25,168 nucleotides of DNA from Priapulus caudatus (taxonomy: Eukaryota > Priapulida > Priapulimorpha > Priapulimorphida > Priapulidae): positions 17,177 through 42,344 of the forward strand of contig NW_014579203.1 in NCBI RefSeq assembly GCF_000485595.1, written 5' to 3'. The position numbers were made by a program, and so were the translations under genes. A model generated the notes under the pieces. It saw nothing but the letters and a program-made list of their open reading frames with translations. It had not been told where the DNA came from and did not search any database. Shown piece after piece: positions 1 to 9,313 of this stretch; position 1 is the stretch's first letter; each line of letters starts with the position of its first letter.

Positions 1-255
1 TTCAACCTGCCGTACGCAAATGTTGATGATTCCAGTGTATAAATTCCACTTACGCATCGTAAGCGGTGGCTGTTGAGGAACGTGCTAGCATAAACAATCA
101 AATGTGCGACACATACCATAGGAACCAAAACTGACGCCTACTCTTGTACTGTAAACCATATGGCTTCTAGCTGATCTACAGGAGTGCTGGGGATGTGTTA
201 GTTGTCCTCGATTTTCGGTTTGTATGATTGTGTTCAAACACTCGATGAAAGGCAC
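1..255. other. Upstream DNA, no feature recognised
   Basis: No credible open reading frame, RNA gene or repeat is visible here. The sequence is of mixed composition and leads into the GTGC/ACGT repeat. Confidence 0.6.
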
Positions 256-486
256 GACAGTACGCGTGGCGTGCGTGCGTGCGTGCTGTCACGTTACACG
301 TGCCGTGCGTGGTGTGTGTGCACGCTACAACTTGCGTGCGTGTTGCACGTACAACGTGCGTCTTGCGTACTACATGGGCGTGCCGTGCGTGCGCCGTTAC
401 GTAACACGTGCGGTGCTTGTGTGCACGTACAAGTGCGTGCTGTGTGCAGCGTACAAGGCGCACGGCGGCCCCTGTGGCACGTACAC
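256..486. repeat. Degenerate GTGC/ACGT satellite
   Basis: This stretch is built from alternating purine-pyrimidine words such as GCGTGC, CACGTACA, GTTGCACG and ACGTGC. It starts with a short GTGC tandem and then degenerates. Many words are self-complementary (ACGT, GCAC/GTGC), so both strands look alike and open frames appear on both. Those frames translate to Cys/Val/Arg/His-rich low-complexity peptides and are not genes. Alternating purine-pyrimidine DNA of this kind can in principle adopt Z-form or cruciform structure. Confidence 0.8.
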
Positions 487-760
487 GGGCTAACTCGATC
501 GCCTTATGACGAAAACATGCCAGCTATGACAAAAAAAAGGTCAAAGGCGCCGCCTGTCTGTGTAGTCATGGTAATTCCGAAACCAGCCCTGTGGGCGCCG
601 CCCGGTTAAAAACATTTATAATGTTTTCTCAATAAAATACATACATGCTACGGTATTGCGCTTGAAACACCTCGGAAATTTCGAGTGGGTTACGGCACCT
701 CGTCAGCCGTGTTAAGTTACGCAAAGGCTTTACGTAATTTTAGGCTTGATGAATCGCACT
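487..760. other. Non-coding upstream DNA
   Basis: No gene is seen. An AATAAA at 631-636 is present, but no coding exon precedes it on this strand, so it is not called as a polyadenylation signal. Confidence 0.5.
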
Positions 761-1300
761 AAAACGGCCTCGCTTGCAGCCCGTAAGCCCAGGGGGGGTT
801 ACGGGCGTTCGAACGAACCCCCCCCCCGAGCCCCTTTCCTCCCAGCCAAAATTTTTATTTTTTTGAAAATTTGCAAGAATTTCACCTCAGTCGCTCCATT
901 TCTGAGGTTAATAATCTGCAACATTCTCCATCGTGCGGGAGGGCTGAACAGTGAACACCCCCCCCCCACAACCTTCCCGCTCGGTCGCTTGGCTCCTCGC
1001 CTGGTCGCTTCAGCGGCCGAGCAGGGGCGTGTACAGGGGGGGTCCAGGAGTTCCGGACCCCCCGTGCTCGCGCAGATTTAAACGCATCTGAAGGGGGTGG
1101 CTAATTTTAAAATTTTTCTGGGTGGAGGGCGCCCCCAGCACCCCCCCCTTTCGCGTGACTCGCAATACGGTTACGGCTAGACCCCCCTGGGTACAAATCC
1201 TGACAACGCCCCGTTTTGCCGAGCCAAAATTCACAACATTGAAAACGAAACCCCCCCCCCTAATAGAAGTGGCTACGGGCCTGGCGCTTGCGTACGCGAA
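761..1300. repeat. C-homopolymer-rich dispersed-repeat-like block
   Basis: Runs of 8 to 10 C lie at 818-827, 958-967, 1141-1148 and 1251-1260, between AT-rich segments such as 848-880. Two G-run/C-run pairs can fold as hairpins: 792-800 with 816-824, and 1037-1045 with 1055-1063. Alternating C-tracts and A/T tracts resemble a degenerate dispersed repeat family, but no transposase, reverse transcriptase or clear termini were seen. The type is inferred; a genome-wide copy count would settle it. Confidence 0.5.
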
Positions 1301-1535
1301 ATATACTGAAATTACTAAATAGTCGTGTGTTGCATGAATCGCAACTAGCAACGTCGCGATTGGTACACAAGATTACGCAAAATATTTGCGTACGCAGCTT
1401 GAGAATCATGAATCTTACCCCCTTGAACTCCACCCGTCATGCAAAAGCGCACACGGTATCAGTCTACCAGTTCCAGCGGGTCGTGTACAGAGGGGGGGGG
1501 GGGGTCAGGGCGTCCGGTAACACCCCTGCTTCGCG
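1026..1535. repeat. Pair of ~50-bp direct repeats (1026-1075 and 1478-1535)
   Basis: Both copies have the order GTGTACAG, then a G-run (7 G at 1036-1042; 13 G at 1492-1504), then TC(C)AGG, then TCCGG, a short C-run and TGCT(T)CGCG. They are imperfect direct repeats about 450 bp apart. They may be two copies of one repeat family or the ends of one element; the sequence does not decide. Confidence 0.55.
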
Positions 1536-2040
1536 AGAAAACGCATTACGTGAGGGGTTCTAATTTCAAAAATCTTCCAGTTCAACCGTATAAGGCCTTC
1601 ACGTATGTAAAACAACACACCACTCGCGTTCGCGGACGATCATATGTTGTACTTGTATAGCGCCTCCTCTAAGTTGTGATGGAGGGAATGGCTGAATCTC
1701 AAAATGAGCTTTGGCGAGTGAATCTATCCCCCAACGATTACCATCCCAGCTTACAAGAAACTATTAACATAGTGGCGCCATCTGCCAGCCCCCCCCCCTG
1801 CCCCCCCTGTGGCGCCGCCCCTGGCGGTCCCATATATGCAATCGGGTGTATGTCTGCCAATATTCAGCTGCGCTAACCAGATTACATCTTTAACGACTCG
1901 ATCCTAACTTCTAATTTAATTGAAATTCTATGACGCCGTTATTTCCAAAATTATATTTTCGCTGTCGTATTTTACTGCGTTTTGGCGCCATTTCGCACTG
2001 ACGTGGTTCATGGAAGTATTTCATTCATTCGGGTTAGCTC
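1301..2040. other. Upstream DNA, no gene recognised
   Basis: Outside the second direct-repeat copy, no coding signal is supported. A 66-codon frame at 1676-1876 has no recognisable motif and runs through a C-tract. A CTCF-core-like match lies on the minus strand at 1775-1788. Confidence 0.5.
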
Positions 2041-2051
2041 CGCCTATTTTG

Positions 2052-2061
2052 CCTTATATGG
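2052..2061. promoter_or_regulatory. CArG-box match (SRF-type site)
   Basis: CCTTATATGG is an exact match to CC(A/T)6GG, the serum response factor consensus, about 340 bp upstream of the start codon. A single short match can occur by chance; function is inferred only from position. Confidence 0.35.
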
Positions 2062-2318
2062 GGACCGCGCGAGTGGCGTGATCGCGCGATTCAGGCCACT
2101 CTATTCCCAGACAGGGGTGTCCGCTTTTGAGAATTAGGCGATACTAACAAATATGCGCATCTATATTGATACAGGTAAATATTTGTTGTTGCTGATAGAT
2201 AAAGAATTAATCCTTGAGTAAATTTCGTAGCGTGGACTGATTAATCGATTAAATAAACCCACGCAGGTCGTTATCACACCCACTTGGAACGAAGTATTAG
2301 CTCGGGTGGCGTGCGTGG

Positions 2319-2326
2319 TCACGTGA
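2319..2326. promoter_or_regulatory. Palindromic E-box TCACGTGA
   Basis: TCACGTGA, the core bound by USF/MITF/TFEB-type bHLH-zip factors, lies about 75 bp upstream of the start codon. TCACACCCAC at 2274-2283 is one inserted base away from an SREBP-type sterol element, which is suggestive for a lipoprotein-receptor adaptor but not a true match. Confidence 0.35.
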
Positions 2327-2399
2327 TTACACAGCGCGAGTCGCTCGACATGAACAGGAGACGGAATTTTCATTACCGGTGAACAGAGTTGTGTGCGAA

Positions 2400-2475
2400 A
2401 TGGCTTCGATCATCAAGGCAGTAAGGAAGAGTCCATCTCACGCGAAGAAAGATGTCAACGCGGCCAAACATTGCA
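2400..2475 (+). CDS. LDLRAP1: LDLRAP1/ARH-like adaptor, exon 1 (start codon, N-terminus)
   Basis: ATG at 2400 opens a 25-codon stretch, plus one base, and ends at a strong donor (GCA|GTAAGTAT). The peptide is MASIIKAVRKSPSHAKKD then VNAAKHC. The R-K-S-P-S-x-A-K core resembles the N-terminus of vertebrate ARH, which has R-S-P-S-x-A-K about 12 residues from its start, before the PTB domain. The split codon begins with A, compatible with Lys. As I recall, the human gene also breaks here in phase 1 (coding position 88/89), before the conserved K-L-P-E-N-W. The start is firm: G at -3, G at +4, and an in-frame stop at 2298 with no ATG between. The assignment rests on a short peptide plus conserved phase and on the downstream exons on the same strand. 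Confidence 0.72.
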
Positions 2476-4735
2476 GTAAGTATCCCTATTTATGTTAGCG
2501 TTAAGAAATATGGAAATTTCTTGGTTCTTCTTACCACAATTGTCTCTTGAAAATCAAACATTCTCGGACCGGTGTCGGGGAATGTAGGCATACATGTCAT
2601 ATAACGCCCCCCTGTACGGGTAGGTATTCGAGGTAAACTAGACAATACCGTATCAATATGTCGCTAAAGAGATGGTCCAGAAGTACCGAACTAGTTGTTT
2701 TAGGCTAAACTATCCGAGATTATTTCGGATAAATGGATAAATATTTGAAAACAGCCGGTGACATCGCGAATGAGTTCCACACCCTCAGAATTGGCTTCGT
2801 TCCAAAAATGTATTGCTGTTACAAGTCGGTCTCAGAGTCACTCAGTCAGTGGAGGCTTACTCGTAACTGCATGTCACCTTCACAGTAAATCTTGCGGGGA
2901 TCTTCTTTTGTACAATCATATATAGTTCTAAAATATTTAGTGTTTGCTCGATCAGTTATTTGAAAATTTGATAAAGTTTATTAATTTTGGCCAGAAATTG
3001 GCAAAGTGAAAGTGCATGGTATTATTGAATATTGTATTTAGTGTACGTAACACAACGAACATATGTTGGCACAATCCTCCTAGCTTACTGTTTAGCACCC
3101 CAAATTATAGTTTATCTAAGCATATATGCAAACTATAGGATAGGCCTACATACATGGGTCCCAAACTAGGATTGAGCATATGTTTACATATTCTCACATG
3201 CACTCATATTTGTTCAATAATGATACTACCACTCCTGTATCGTATTAATTAAACTATTATTATTACAACTATCTGATAGATCACAGAATTATATGCTCAA
3301 TTCCAACTTAAAAGCGGGCGTTAACTAATTGCATTGGCCACAGACATAGACTGATATAGAAGTCAAAAGATCAGCATCAGCAGACTGTCAGGTAGAATCC
3401 CATGCATAGACTATTGCATTTAATTGTCATTCTGTGAATATAAATAGACTGTATAGTTCTCGGAAACCGTTGTGTATTTCACAATGATCGGGCAATTTCG
3501 CATTGGGCTTATATATGCAGAGGGCTAATGCTGTCATGGTTCATGATTGCAAGAGCGTGTAAGCATGCGGCTTAATTGTTTCATTGTAATTAGCGACTAT
3601 AACGAGTTAAGCCGATCGAGAACTTGTTTATGAATCAACGAGAAAGTGCGTCGTTCGCTCTTCCTGTTTACTTGCCTTTATCGGCTGTGACACACAACGA
3701 TAAGTCACGAGTACGGGTGTCATTCATGAATGCCCACTCTCTACATCTTATCTGTGTATAGCTGTGCAGGAGTGTAGAAGGAGAAGTGGGGCAGGTCAAC
3801 TACGAGTATGCGGGTGTGGCGCAATTGGTTTTGCGTTTACCTGAGCTGCAACACTTCTCTGTGGCACCCACTACCTTCTCCCCTCCCCTGCTCAGTGGAC
3901 ATCTTGTGACTTTAGGTCTAAGGCTTGTACAGACAATCTTGTGTTATTTGCTATCTCTATTTATTATAGAGTACCTGTAAGAGTACCTGTATGCTGTCAA
4001 ACCTGTGTTAATTGACAGTCAACCCTGTGTCATGTAAAGAACAGTCTTTTGCGTGCCCCTTATGTTGCCGTTACACAGTGAAACCACTCAATAGAATCGA
4101 CACCTGTCTACGAAGACCGCATTTTGCTCAAGTGGCCTTTATGTAGAGGGTTTACGGTAGTTAGGTCGGCATACCATAACGTGTACATTAGTCTTGTCTC
4201 GTTCAATCCAGACAGGGTGACAGGCGGATGGGAGGGAAGTTACTCACACACAATTCAGAGAACGCAAAATTCGTCAAAGCTGTCAGACCGAATGAGTTTT
4301 TTCCGTTTTATTTTGACATCACTGACCCGGACTGATTGTTCGACACCATTTCCCCCCTATAACTGCACACTCTGTGTCTATTACTGACTGCACACGGGTC
4401 ATTATAACAGAAAAACTGGGTCGGTCCGGCCGACCGCCGCACCCATTTTTATCAGAGAAAAAGTTCTAATTTGCCGTTAATTGCCGAGGTCGCTGCCGTG
4501 ACACGGGTGGGGGGGGGGTGCGGTAACCGCGTGCTCGCTGCGTACGTGCGTGCGTAGCGGGGAGTCGTGCGGACAATAGTTGCGCAGGCTGCCCGCGCAA
4601 CGACACGTCCGCGCAGCCGACGCCGGCTGATGAAATCGCTGGCACGCTGCCAGATTGCTCGCTGCCATTGATCGACAGTAGCAGTTAGGTGTGTGGGAGG
4701 GAGGGGGTGCGTGAGTGAGTGGAGGCTTATCTCTG
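2476..4735 (+). other. Intron DNA, no feature supported
   Basis: This is the first part of the large intron(s) following exon 1. It is AT-rich between about 2880 and 3480 and contains no coding segment with flanking splice sites. A 10-G run lies at 4509-4518. The expected second exon, with an N-W-T/Y-L-G type PTB start, was searched for by eye and not found. Confidence 0.55.
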
Positions 4736-4860
4736 TCTGCCTTCTCTCTCTCTTTCTCTCTTCAAAAGTCTTCATCTCTCTCTCTCTCCCTTCCCCCGTG
4801 CACTCCCTCCTGCTTCCGCTCTTTCTGCCTCCTGTGTTTGTTCGGTGGGGGGGGGGGATG
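4736..4860. repeat. CT-rich tract and poly-G run
   Basis: Interrupted CT dinucleotide repeat at roughly 4744-4793, followed by an 11-G run at 4847-4857. Confidence 0.7.
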
Positions 4861-5107
4861 TAATTAACTTGGAGTAAGAGTGATAAGCATCCAGCCACCT
4901 GGTGAGTTACGAAGCTGATGCAACCTTCTGCGTGCACGACTCATACACTGATGCTGCGTGCACGACACACACACTGATGTTGCGTCATCCCGACGCAAAC
5001 AACATTCACCGCCGTTTCACTTGTGTGGGGGGCGGGCATTGTGCATATCAATCGTCCCAGTGTTGCATTCAGTAGCATTCGCTTTGAACGCAGTAGTATT
5101 AGAATAG

Positions 5108-5345
5108 CAGGGTTCTCCAAGCTTTTTCATTATAGCATGGCGGTGCTGCCTTTACGGTCCTAGTTGCAAATCGCCGAAGGCGCCGTTGCTCTATATTTTA
5201 CGTCCCAGCGGTTCGCCATTCATTACTCGGTCTGCGCATCTTCTTATCCGTCTGCTAGGGGGTCGGGGCTATGATATTTAGCATGGCGGGGCTCGACGAT
5301 AGCCTGGCGGGCCGCCAGGCTATAAAGTGCTCTTGGAGAACCCTG
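5108..5345. mobile_element. 238-bp MITE with 14-bp perfect terminal inverted repeats
   Basis: CAGGGTTCTCCAAG at 5108-5121 is exactly repeated in inverse orientation at 5332-5345. The similarity continues inward for about 40 bp with small gaps: TAGC(A)TGGCGG near 5133-5143 pairs with its complement near 5307-5313. The element is short and has no open reading frame, as expected for a non-autonomous DNA transposon. A terminus starting CAGGG fits the hAT superfamily. The flanks (TAGAATAG left, ATAGGTAG right) do not form a clean 8-bp target-site duplication, perhaps because the right flank has become a microsatellite. Superfamily is inference; the inverted repeat is seen directly. Confidence 0.75.
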
Positions 5346-5356
5346 ATAGGTAGAAG

Positions 5357-5589
5357 TAATAGCAGTAGCAGCAGCGGCGGAATGTCAGCAGCTGCATTAG
5401 CGTAGCAGCAGCAGAAGTAGTAGTAGGCAGTAGCAGTAGCAGTAGCAGTAGCAGCGTAGCAGCAGCAGCAGCAGCAGTAGCAGTAGCAGTAGCAGTAGCA
5501 GTAGCAGTAGCATAGCAGCTGTAGTAGTAGTAGCAGCAGCAGCAGTAGCAGTAGCAGTAGTAGCAGCAGCAGCAGTCGAGCAGCACCAC

Positions 5590-5623
<34 letters not shown>
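5357..5623. repeat. Compound AGC/AGT trinucleotide microsatellite
   Basis: Mixed AGC and AGT repeats at 5360-5580 end in an almost pure GTA run at 5590-5623. It begins about a dozen bases after the right end of the 238-bp MITE. Open frames on both strands through it are low-complexity (poly-Leu, Tyr, Cys, Ala) and are not genes. Confidence 0.9.
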
Positions 5624-6599
5624 ACAGTTGGGGAGATAAGCTAGGATAGATAAGTGGAGTACTAAGGGATGGGTGAACATGAGTGCATATAATATGTGTG
5701 TAATCTGCAATCATTGTGCGCTCGCCTGCATTGACAACGACGCGATGTCACAAACACTACGCACTCCATCTGTCACTGTGCATAGATCTCGTTCTGTCCC
5801 TCACCCTGCCCTCGTACATTGCCAGGCCTAGATGGGGGTGGAGGGTGTGGCACCTGCGATCGTATATACCCAATCGATAGCATCACTCGATCGGTGTGGC
5901 GTTAAGTGATTGGCAATTGGTCGCCGTGGCGACGGCATCTGTCAGGCGTCTGTCGCCGTGAGCGAGCGAGGCGGGGGTCACGGAACCGCCGCAACCGGTT
6001 TTTTTGTCGTGATTTTCCAGCTTTGCTCGAGTTTCACTGTCGCATCCGTGACCTTCGCAAAAATGTTGTCGCCGTCAGCGTGATCGAGCGTTCTGTTGTC
6101 GTTCGAGGTTTCTGCTGTTTGTTCACTGGCTGGCTGTAGTAGATCGTACGATGGGTGGGTTCAAGGCAGCGGGGGCTGGGGGGTGGGGGGGGGGATAATA
6201 AAAACGTAGCCTCTTCCGTCTTAAAATAGCAGCATCTTCTCCGATTTTAGGCGCTCGCATTTTTTTTGGAGTACGCACGCACGACGATGCCTCCCCTAAA
6301 CTTCCAGGCGGGTCGTAGGAACGCGCGCTTGTTTACGCCGCGATTGAAAGGCTGGCGGCGAGATGGGTGAAGCCCTTCCCGTGGGGAAGCCTACTTCACC
6401 GCGAGAGTCGCAGCTCGGTAAATTCCACCTGATAGGACCTTTCCTGCTCCTGACTCCTCCTTGCCTTTCCTGCTAAAGCAGAAGTACGTCGGCTCGGAAA
6501 ATCCATAAGAATGCGGACCAGTGCAGTTGCTTGCGGGACAGGATGTAACTGTGTGAACATTCCCACTTGATTTAGTGCCCATGTAACAGTATATTTAGG
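5624..6599 (+). other. Intron DNA, no gene recognised
   Basis: Moderately GC-rich sequence with an open frame at 5906-6139 that has no recognisable domain and no matching splice context. G runs of 7 and 10 occur at 6177-6183 and 6185-6194. Confidence 0.5.
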
Positions 6600-7085
6600 T
6601 GGTTGTATGATGTGTTAGGTTGTAGCTAAATGGGTGGAAGGATAGGTACATGTATGCAGAAACATATGGACCGGTGGTTGGGCAGGTTGGGTTGGTAGAC
6701 AGATGCATGGGCAGGCAGGCGGGCAGTGTTATGCAGTTGAAGCTGATAGTACACTCAGGTACGCACTGGTACATACAGGTGATACACACAATCAGACACC
6801 CAGGCAGGGATGAGCAAGTCGGACAGACTCGGACATGTAAAGTGAATAGACGAACACATGCATCGACACACCGGCAGGTAGATAGGTAGGTAGGTAGAGA
6901 AGAGAAGAGGAGAGTCGGGACAGGTAAAGTGAATAGACGATCGCATGCACAGGCAGACATACAGGTACACAGACAGTGAAGCAGACAGGTAACCGTTACA
7001 CGTTAACCTGAGGTAACGCGAATAGAAGAAGCACACATGCACAGACAACCCGCATAGACAGACAGACAGACAAACAGACAGGTTT
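6600..7085. repeat. CAGG/TAGG/CAGA-type microsatellite mosaic
   Basis: Short tandem words such as GGCAGGCAGGCGGGCAG (around 6710), GATAGGTAGGTAGGTAG (around 6880) and CAGACAGACAGACA (around 7060) are separated by degenerate spacers. A spacer phrase of the form ACA(T)GTAAAGTGAATAGACGA recurs at about 6834 and 6921. Open frames on both strands are by-products. Confidence 0.75.
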
Positions 7086-7510
7086 CTTGTGTGCGGTGCA
7101 GTGCTCTCGTTTCTCGGTAATCGTAGGGGCTATACAAGCTGGGCCATCTCCTACGTGGGAGGAAGCGTTGGCGACCTTCTCCACGCTACGCGTGTAGATA
7201 GGCTGATACCTCTCCTTCGCACGATGTCTAGTCAAGCATTTATACTTTACAGTACGGTGCGCTGCCGTTTGCAAAACATGGCGTGCGTGTGTTGTAAATT
7301 GGGTCATTTGCATCGGATGAAAATAGAGAGGTAGTTGTTTGCGGCAAAATGGAATGCAACTCTCTCTCACATGCGCTGTGTGTGTGTCGCTATCTTCTCG
7401 CTGGCGCGCGCTCTCACTCTCTCATTCTGATTCCCATTTTCACTCTCCCTCCCTCTTCCTCATTCTATCACTCGTTCTCACTTGTTTTTGTTTTTTTCAT
7501 TCATCCCTCA
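7086..7510 (+). other. Intron DNA, no gene recognised
   Basis: Unique-looking sequence followed by a CT-rich stretch (7355-7470). An 81-codon frame at 7089-7334 has no recognisable motif and no splice-site support. Confidence 0.5.
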
Positions 7511-7527
7511 CCACCACCAGCAGCAAT

Positions 7528-7558
<31 letters not shown>

Positions 7559-7593
7559 CAAGTAGCAGCAGGAGCAGCAATAGCAGCAGCAGT
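7511..7593. repeat. CAG trinucleotide microsatellite
   Basis: Pure CAG run at about 7531-7558 with imperfect CAG/CAA/TAG units on both sides. No splice sites or conserved flanks suggest that it is translated. Confidence 0.9.
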
Positions 7594-7892
7594 GCTCAGT
7601 GTATGTGGTGCGTAGTACGCATCGACGCTGCGACTTTGATGGCAACTATGATATCGTCGCCGCGGCCGCCGCGTCGGTGAAGGAAGTGAGCGCATGTCGG
7701 CCTCGTACGGCGAGTCAATGAGCGAGAGAGAGACTCCGGCCTGCTCCCTCCCTCCCACGCCGCGTCTAGCCGGGCTCGGGGACGCGAAGGTTCCTACGTG
7801 CGATCCTCACAACCGGTTACGGTGGCATGCACGCGCGATGGGGTGGCGGTGGCGAGAGGGGAGAAGTAGAATGATGGGGGGGGGTGGAGGAG
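7594..7892 (+). other. GC-rich intron DNA
   Basis: GC-rich sequence including CGCCGCGGCCGCCGCG near 7657 and a 9-G run at 7876-7884. No exon is supported. Confidence 0.45.
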
Positions 7893-7977
7893 CGTGAGAG
7901 AGAGAGAGCAAGGGAGGAAAGAAGACTGGGGGGAGGGGGGTGAGAAAAAGGAGAGAGAGAGGCAGAGACGATTAGAT

Positions 7978-8008
<31 letters not shown>

Positions 8009-8012
8009 CGAT

Positions 8013-8068
<56 letters not shown>

Positions 8069-8114
8069 CGATTAGATAGAGAGAGAGACAGACAGAGACA
8101 GAGATAGAGAGAGA
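7893..8114. repeat. GA microsatellite with embedded anchor repeats
   Basis: Long GA runs are broken by three near-identical anchors of the form G(G/A)CAGAGACGATTAGATA starting at 7961, 8001 and 8061. Anchor spacing is 40 then 60 bp, so the array has grown both by GA slippage and by duplication of the larger unit. Confidence 0.9.
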
Positions 8115-8520
8115 TCATAGACAGCTTACGTGGTTCGTGCACCTCGCTGGAATGCCGGCTCGGGCGAAGACGACCACGCCGACAACAAACCGGCGAGGTG
8201 GACCGGGGGGGGGGGGTACTGTAGTTAGCGTGAGTAACGTGCCGAGGGAGGGGGGAACATCGCAGTGATGACGCGCGCGCAAGGGTGTTTATATTACGTT
8301 TAAAGAGAGTGGGAGGCGTTAGACTGGCTCCGCGATTCGACGAAATGCTGGTAGCGGTGGGGGGTTCGGTGTCGGTGTCGGTCTAGGCGGGCGTGGTGCG
8401 GCGCGCTGGAATGCGGCGATCACGCCACACGCTAGGCATGCGGCGATCAACGCACACGCTAGCTCTGCGATGATGGCGATGATGATGGCGATGACGTAGT
8501 GATCATGAGACTGCTCTGCT
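8115..8520 (+). other. GC-rich intron DNA with inverted and tandem repeats
   Basis: An inverted repeat pairs 8140-8150 with 8190-8200 (10 of 11 bases, 39-nt loop). A 12-G run lies at 8205-8216. A 27-bp tandem duplication starts ATGCGGCGATCA at 8411 and again at 8438, followed by GATGGC words to about 8495. No gene is seen. Confidence 0.6.
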
Positions 8521-8622
8521 GCTGTCTGTGCTGCTGCTGCTGCTGCTGCTGTCTAGTGCTGCTGCTGCTGCTGCTGCTGTACTAGTGCTGCTGCTGCTGC
8601 TGAGCTGCTGCTGCTGTACTAG

Positions 8623-8688
<66 letters not shown>
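8521..8688. repeat. CTG trinucleotide microsatellite, interrupted
   Basis: CTG blocks are separated by interruptions that include two copies of GTACTAGTGCTG. The longest pure run, about 21 units, is 8623-8687. It is opposite in orientation to the CAG tract about 1 kb upstream. Confidence 0.92.
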
Positions 8689-8689
<1 letters not shown>

Positions 8690-9250
8690 TCTCATGTAAT
8701 ATGGTTGGTAGCAATGCAGAGGTTGTTGTTGATGTCCTTGCTGCTGCTGCTGCTGTTGTCGCTCATTGGTTATGGCGACCCACATTACATACGACTAGCT
8801 AACTAGGTGGTCTGCTACTGTCACGTGGCTGCGGCGAGAAATGCAACGCCGAAATCTCGCTCAGGCGATCTCCATGGCAGTTGCGGAGGCGTGATTGCAC
8901 ATTCCGTGCAGTTACGCGTACCTGAGTGTGGTCGTGTGAACCTATGCATGATCGGGTAGTCGGTGTTAGCCAGCTGCTGTAGCCAGTCAGGGCTGTTTGT
9001 GGTGCGGTTACGTGAATGCAATGCATAATTTCTACTTATGAGAGCGGGGGGGGGGGGGGCGAAGGTTGCATGGGTGCTATGAACTTTATTCGAGGTCAAG
9101 TGGCGCACAGTAGCCGGTAAGGGAATCAATGAGGGTGTCTGGTCGGCTCGTATCTAACACAATGTTTAACTTTAACTTCATATTACTTATAAAAGTTTAA
9201 CGAGCATCACTTGTGGCCGCGCATCTTGTATGACGTAGCAGCCGGTCCCT
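8689..9250 (+). other. Intron DNA, no gene recognised
   Basis: Mixed sequence with a 14-G run at 9046-9059. No exon with splice sites was found. Confidence 0.5.
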
Positions 9251-9251
9251 G

Positions 9252-9302
<51 letters not shown>

Positions 9303-9313
9303 GTAATAATAAG
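9251..9313. repeat. AAT trinucleotide microsatellite
   Basis: ATA/TAA repeats are nearly uninterrupted over about 60 bp, with a short satellite of the same motif at 9351-9372. Confidence 0.93.

Larger units (their letters stand above)
2041..2399 (+). promoter_or_regulatory. Probable promoter and 5' UTR of the LDLRAP1-like gene
   Basis: This is the region directly upstream of the supported start codon. An in-frame TAG at 2298-2300 is followed by no other in-frame ATG before 2400, which fixes the 5' limit of the reading frame. The segment contains a CArG-box match and a palindromic E-box. No clear TATA box at a fixed distance was seen, and the transcription start is unknown. Confidence 0.45.

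Noticed and set aside
3806-3900. tRNA-like A box (GTGTGGCGCAATTGG) suggesting a tRNA or tRNA-derived SINE
   Set aside because: No B box at the expected distance and no cloverleaf; kept only as a note.
4890-4910. Donor-like CCACCTG|GTGAGTT that might end a missing exon
   Set aside because: Upstream frames are broken by stop codons and show no PTB similarity.
4452-4937. 161-codon minus-strand frame
   Set aside because: Built over a CT tract and GC-rich sequence with no recognisable domain.
5255-5714. Frames with poly-Leu, poly-Tyr and poly-Cys runs
   Set aside because: Translation of the AGC/AGT microsatellite in several frames and on one strand; no splice support.
7500-7600. Possible polyglutamine exon from the CAG tract
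   Set aside because: No flanking conserved residues or splice sites; the frame also reads as poly-Ser or poly-Ala.
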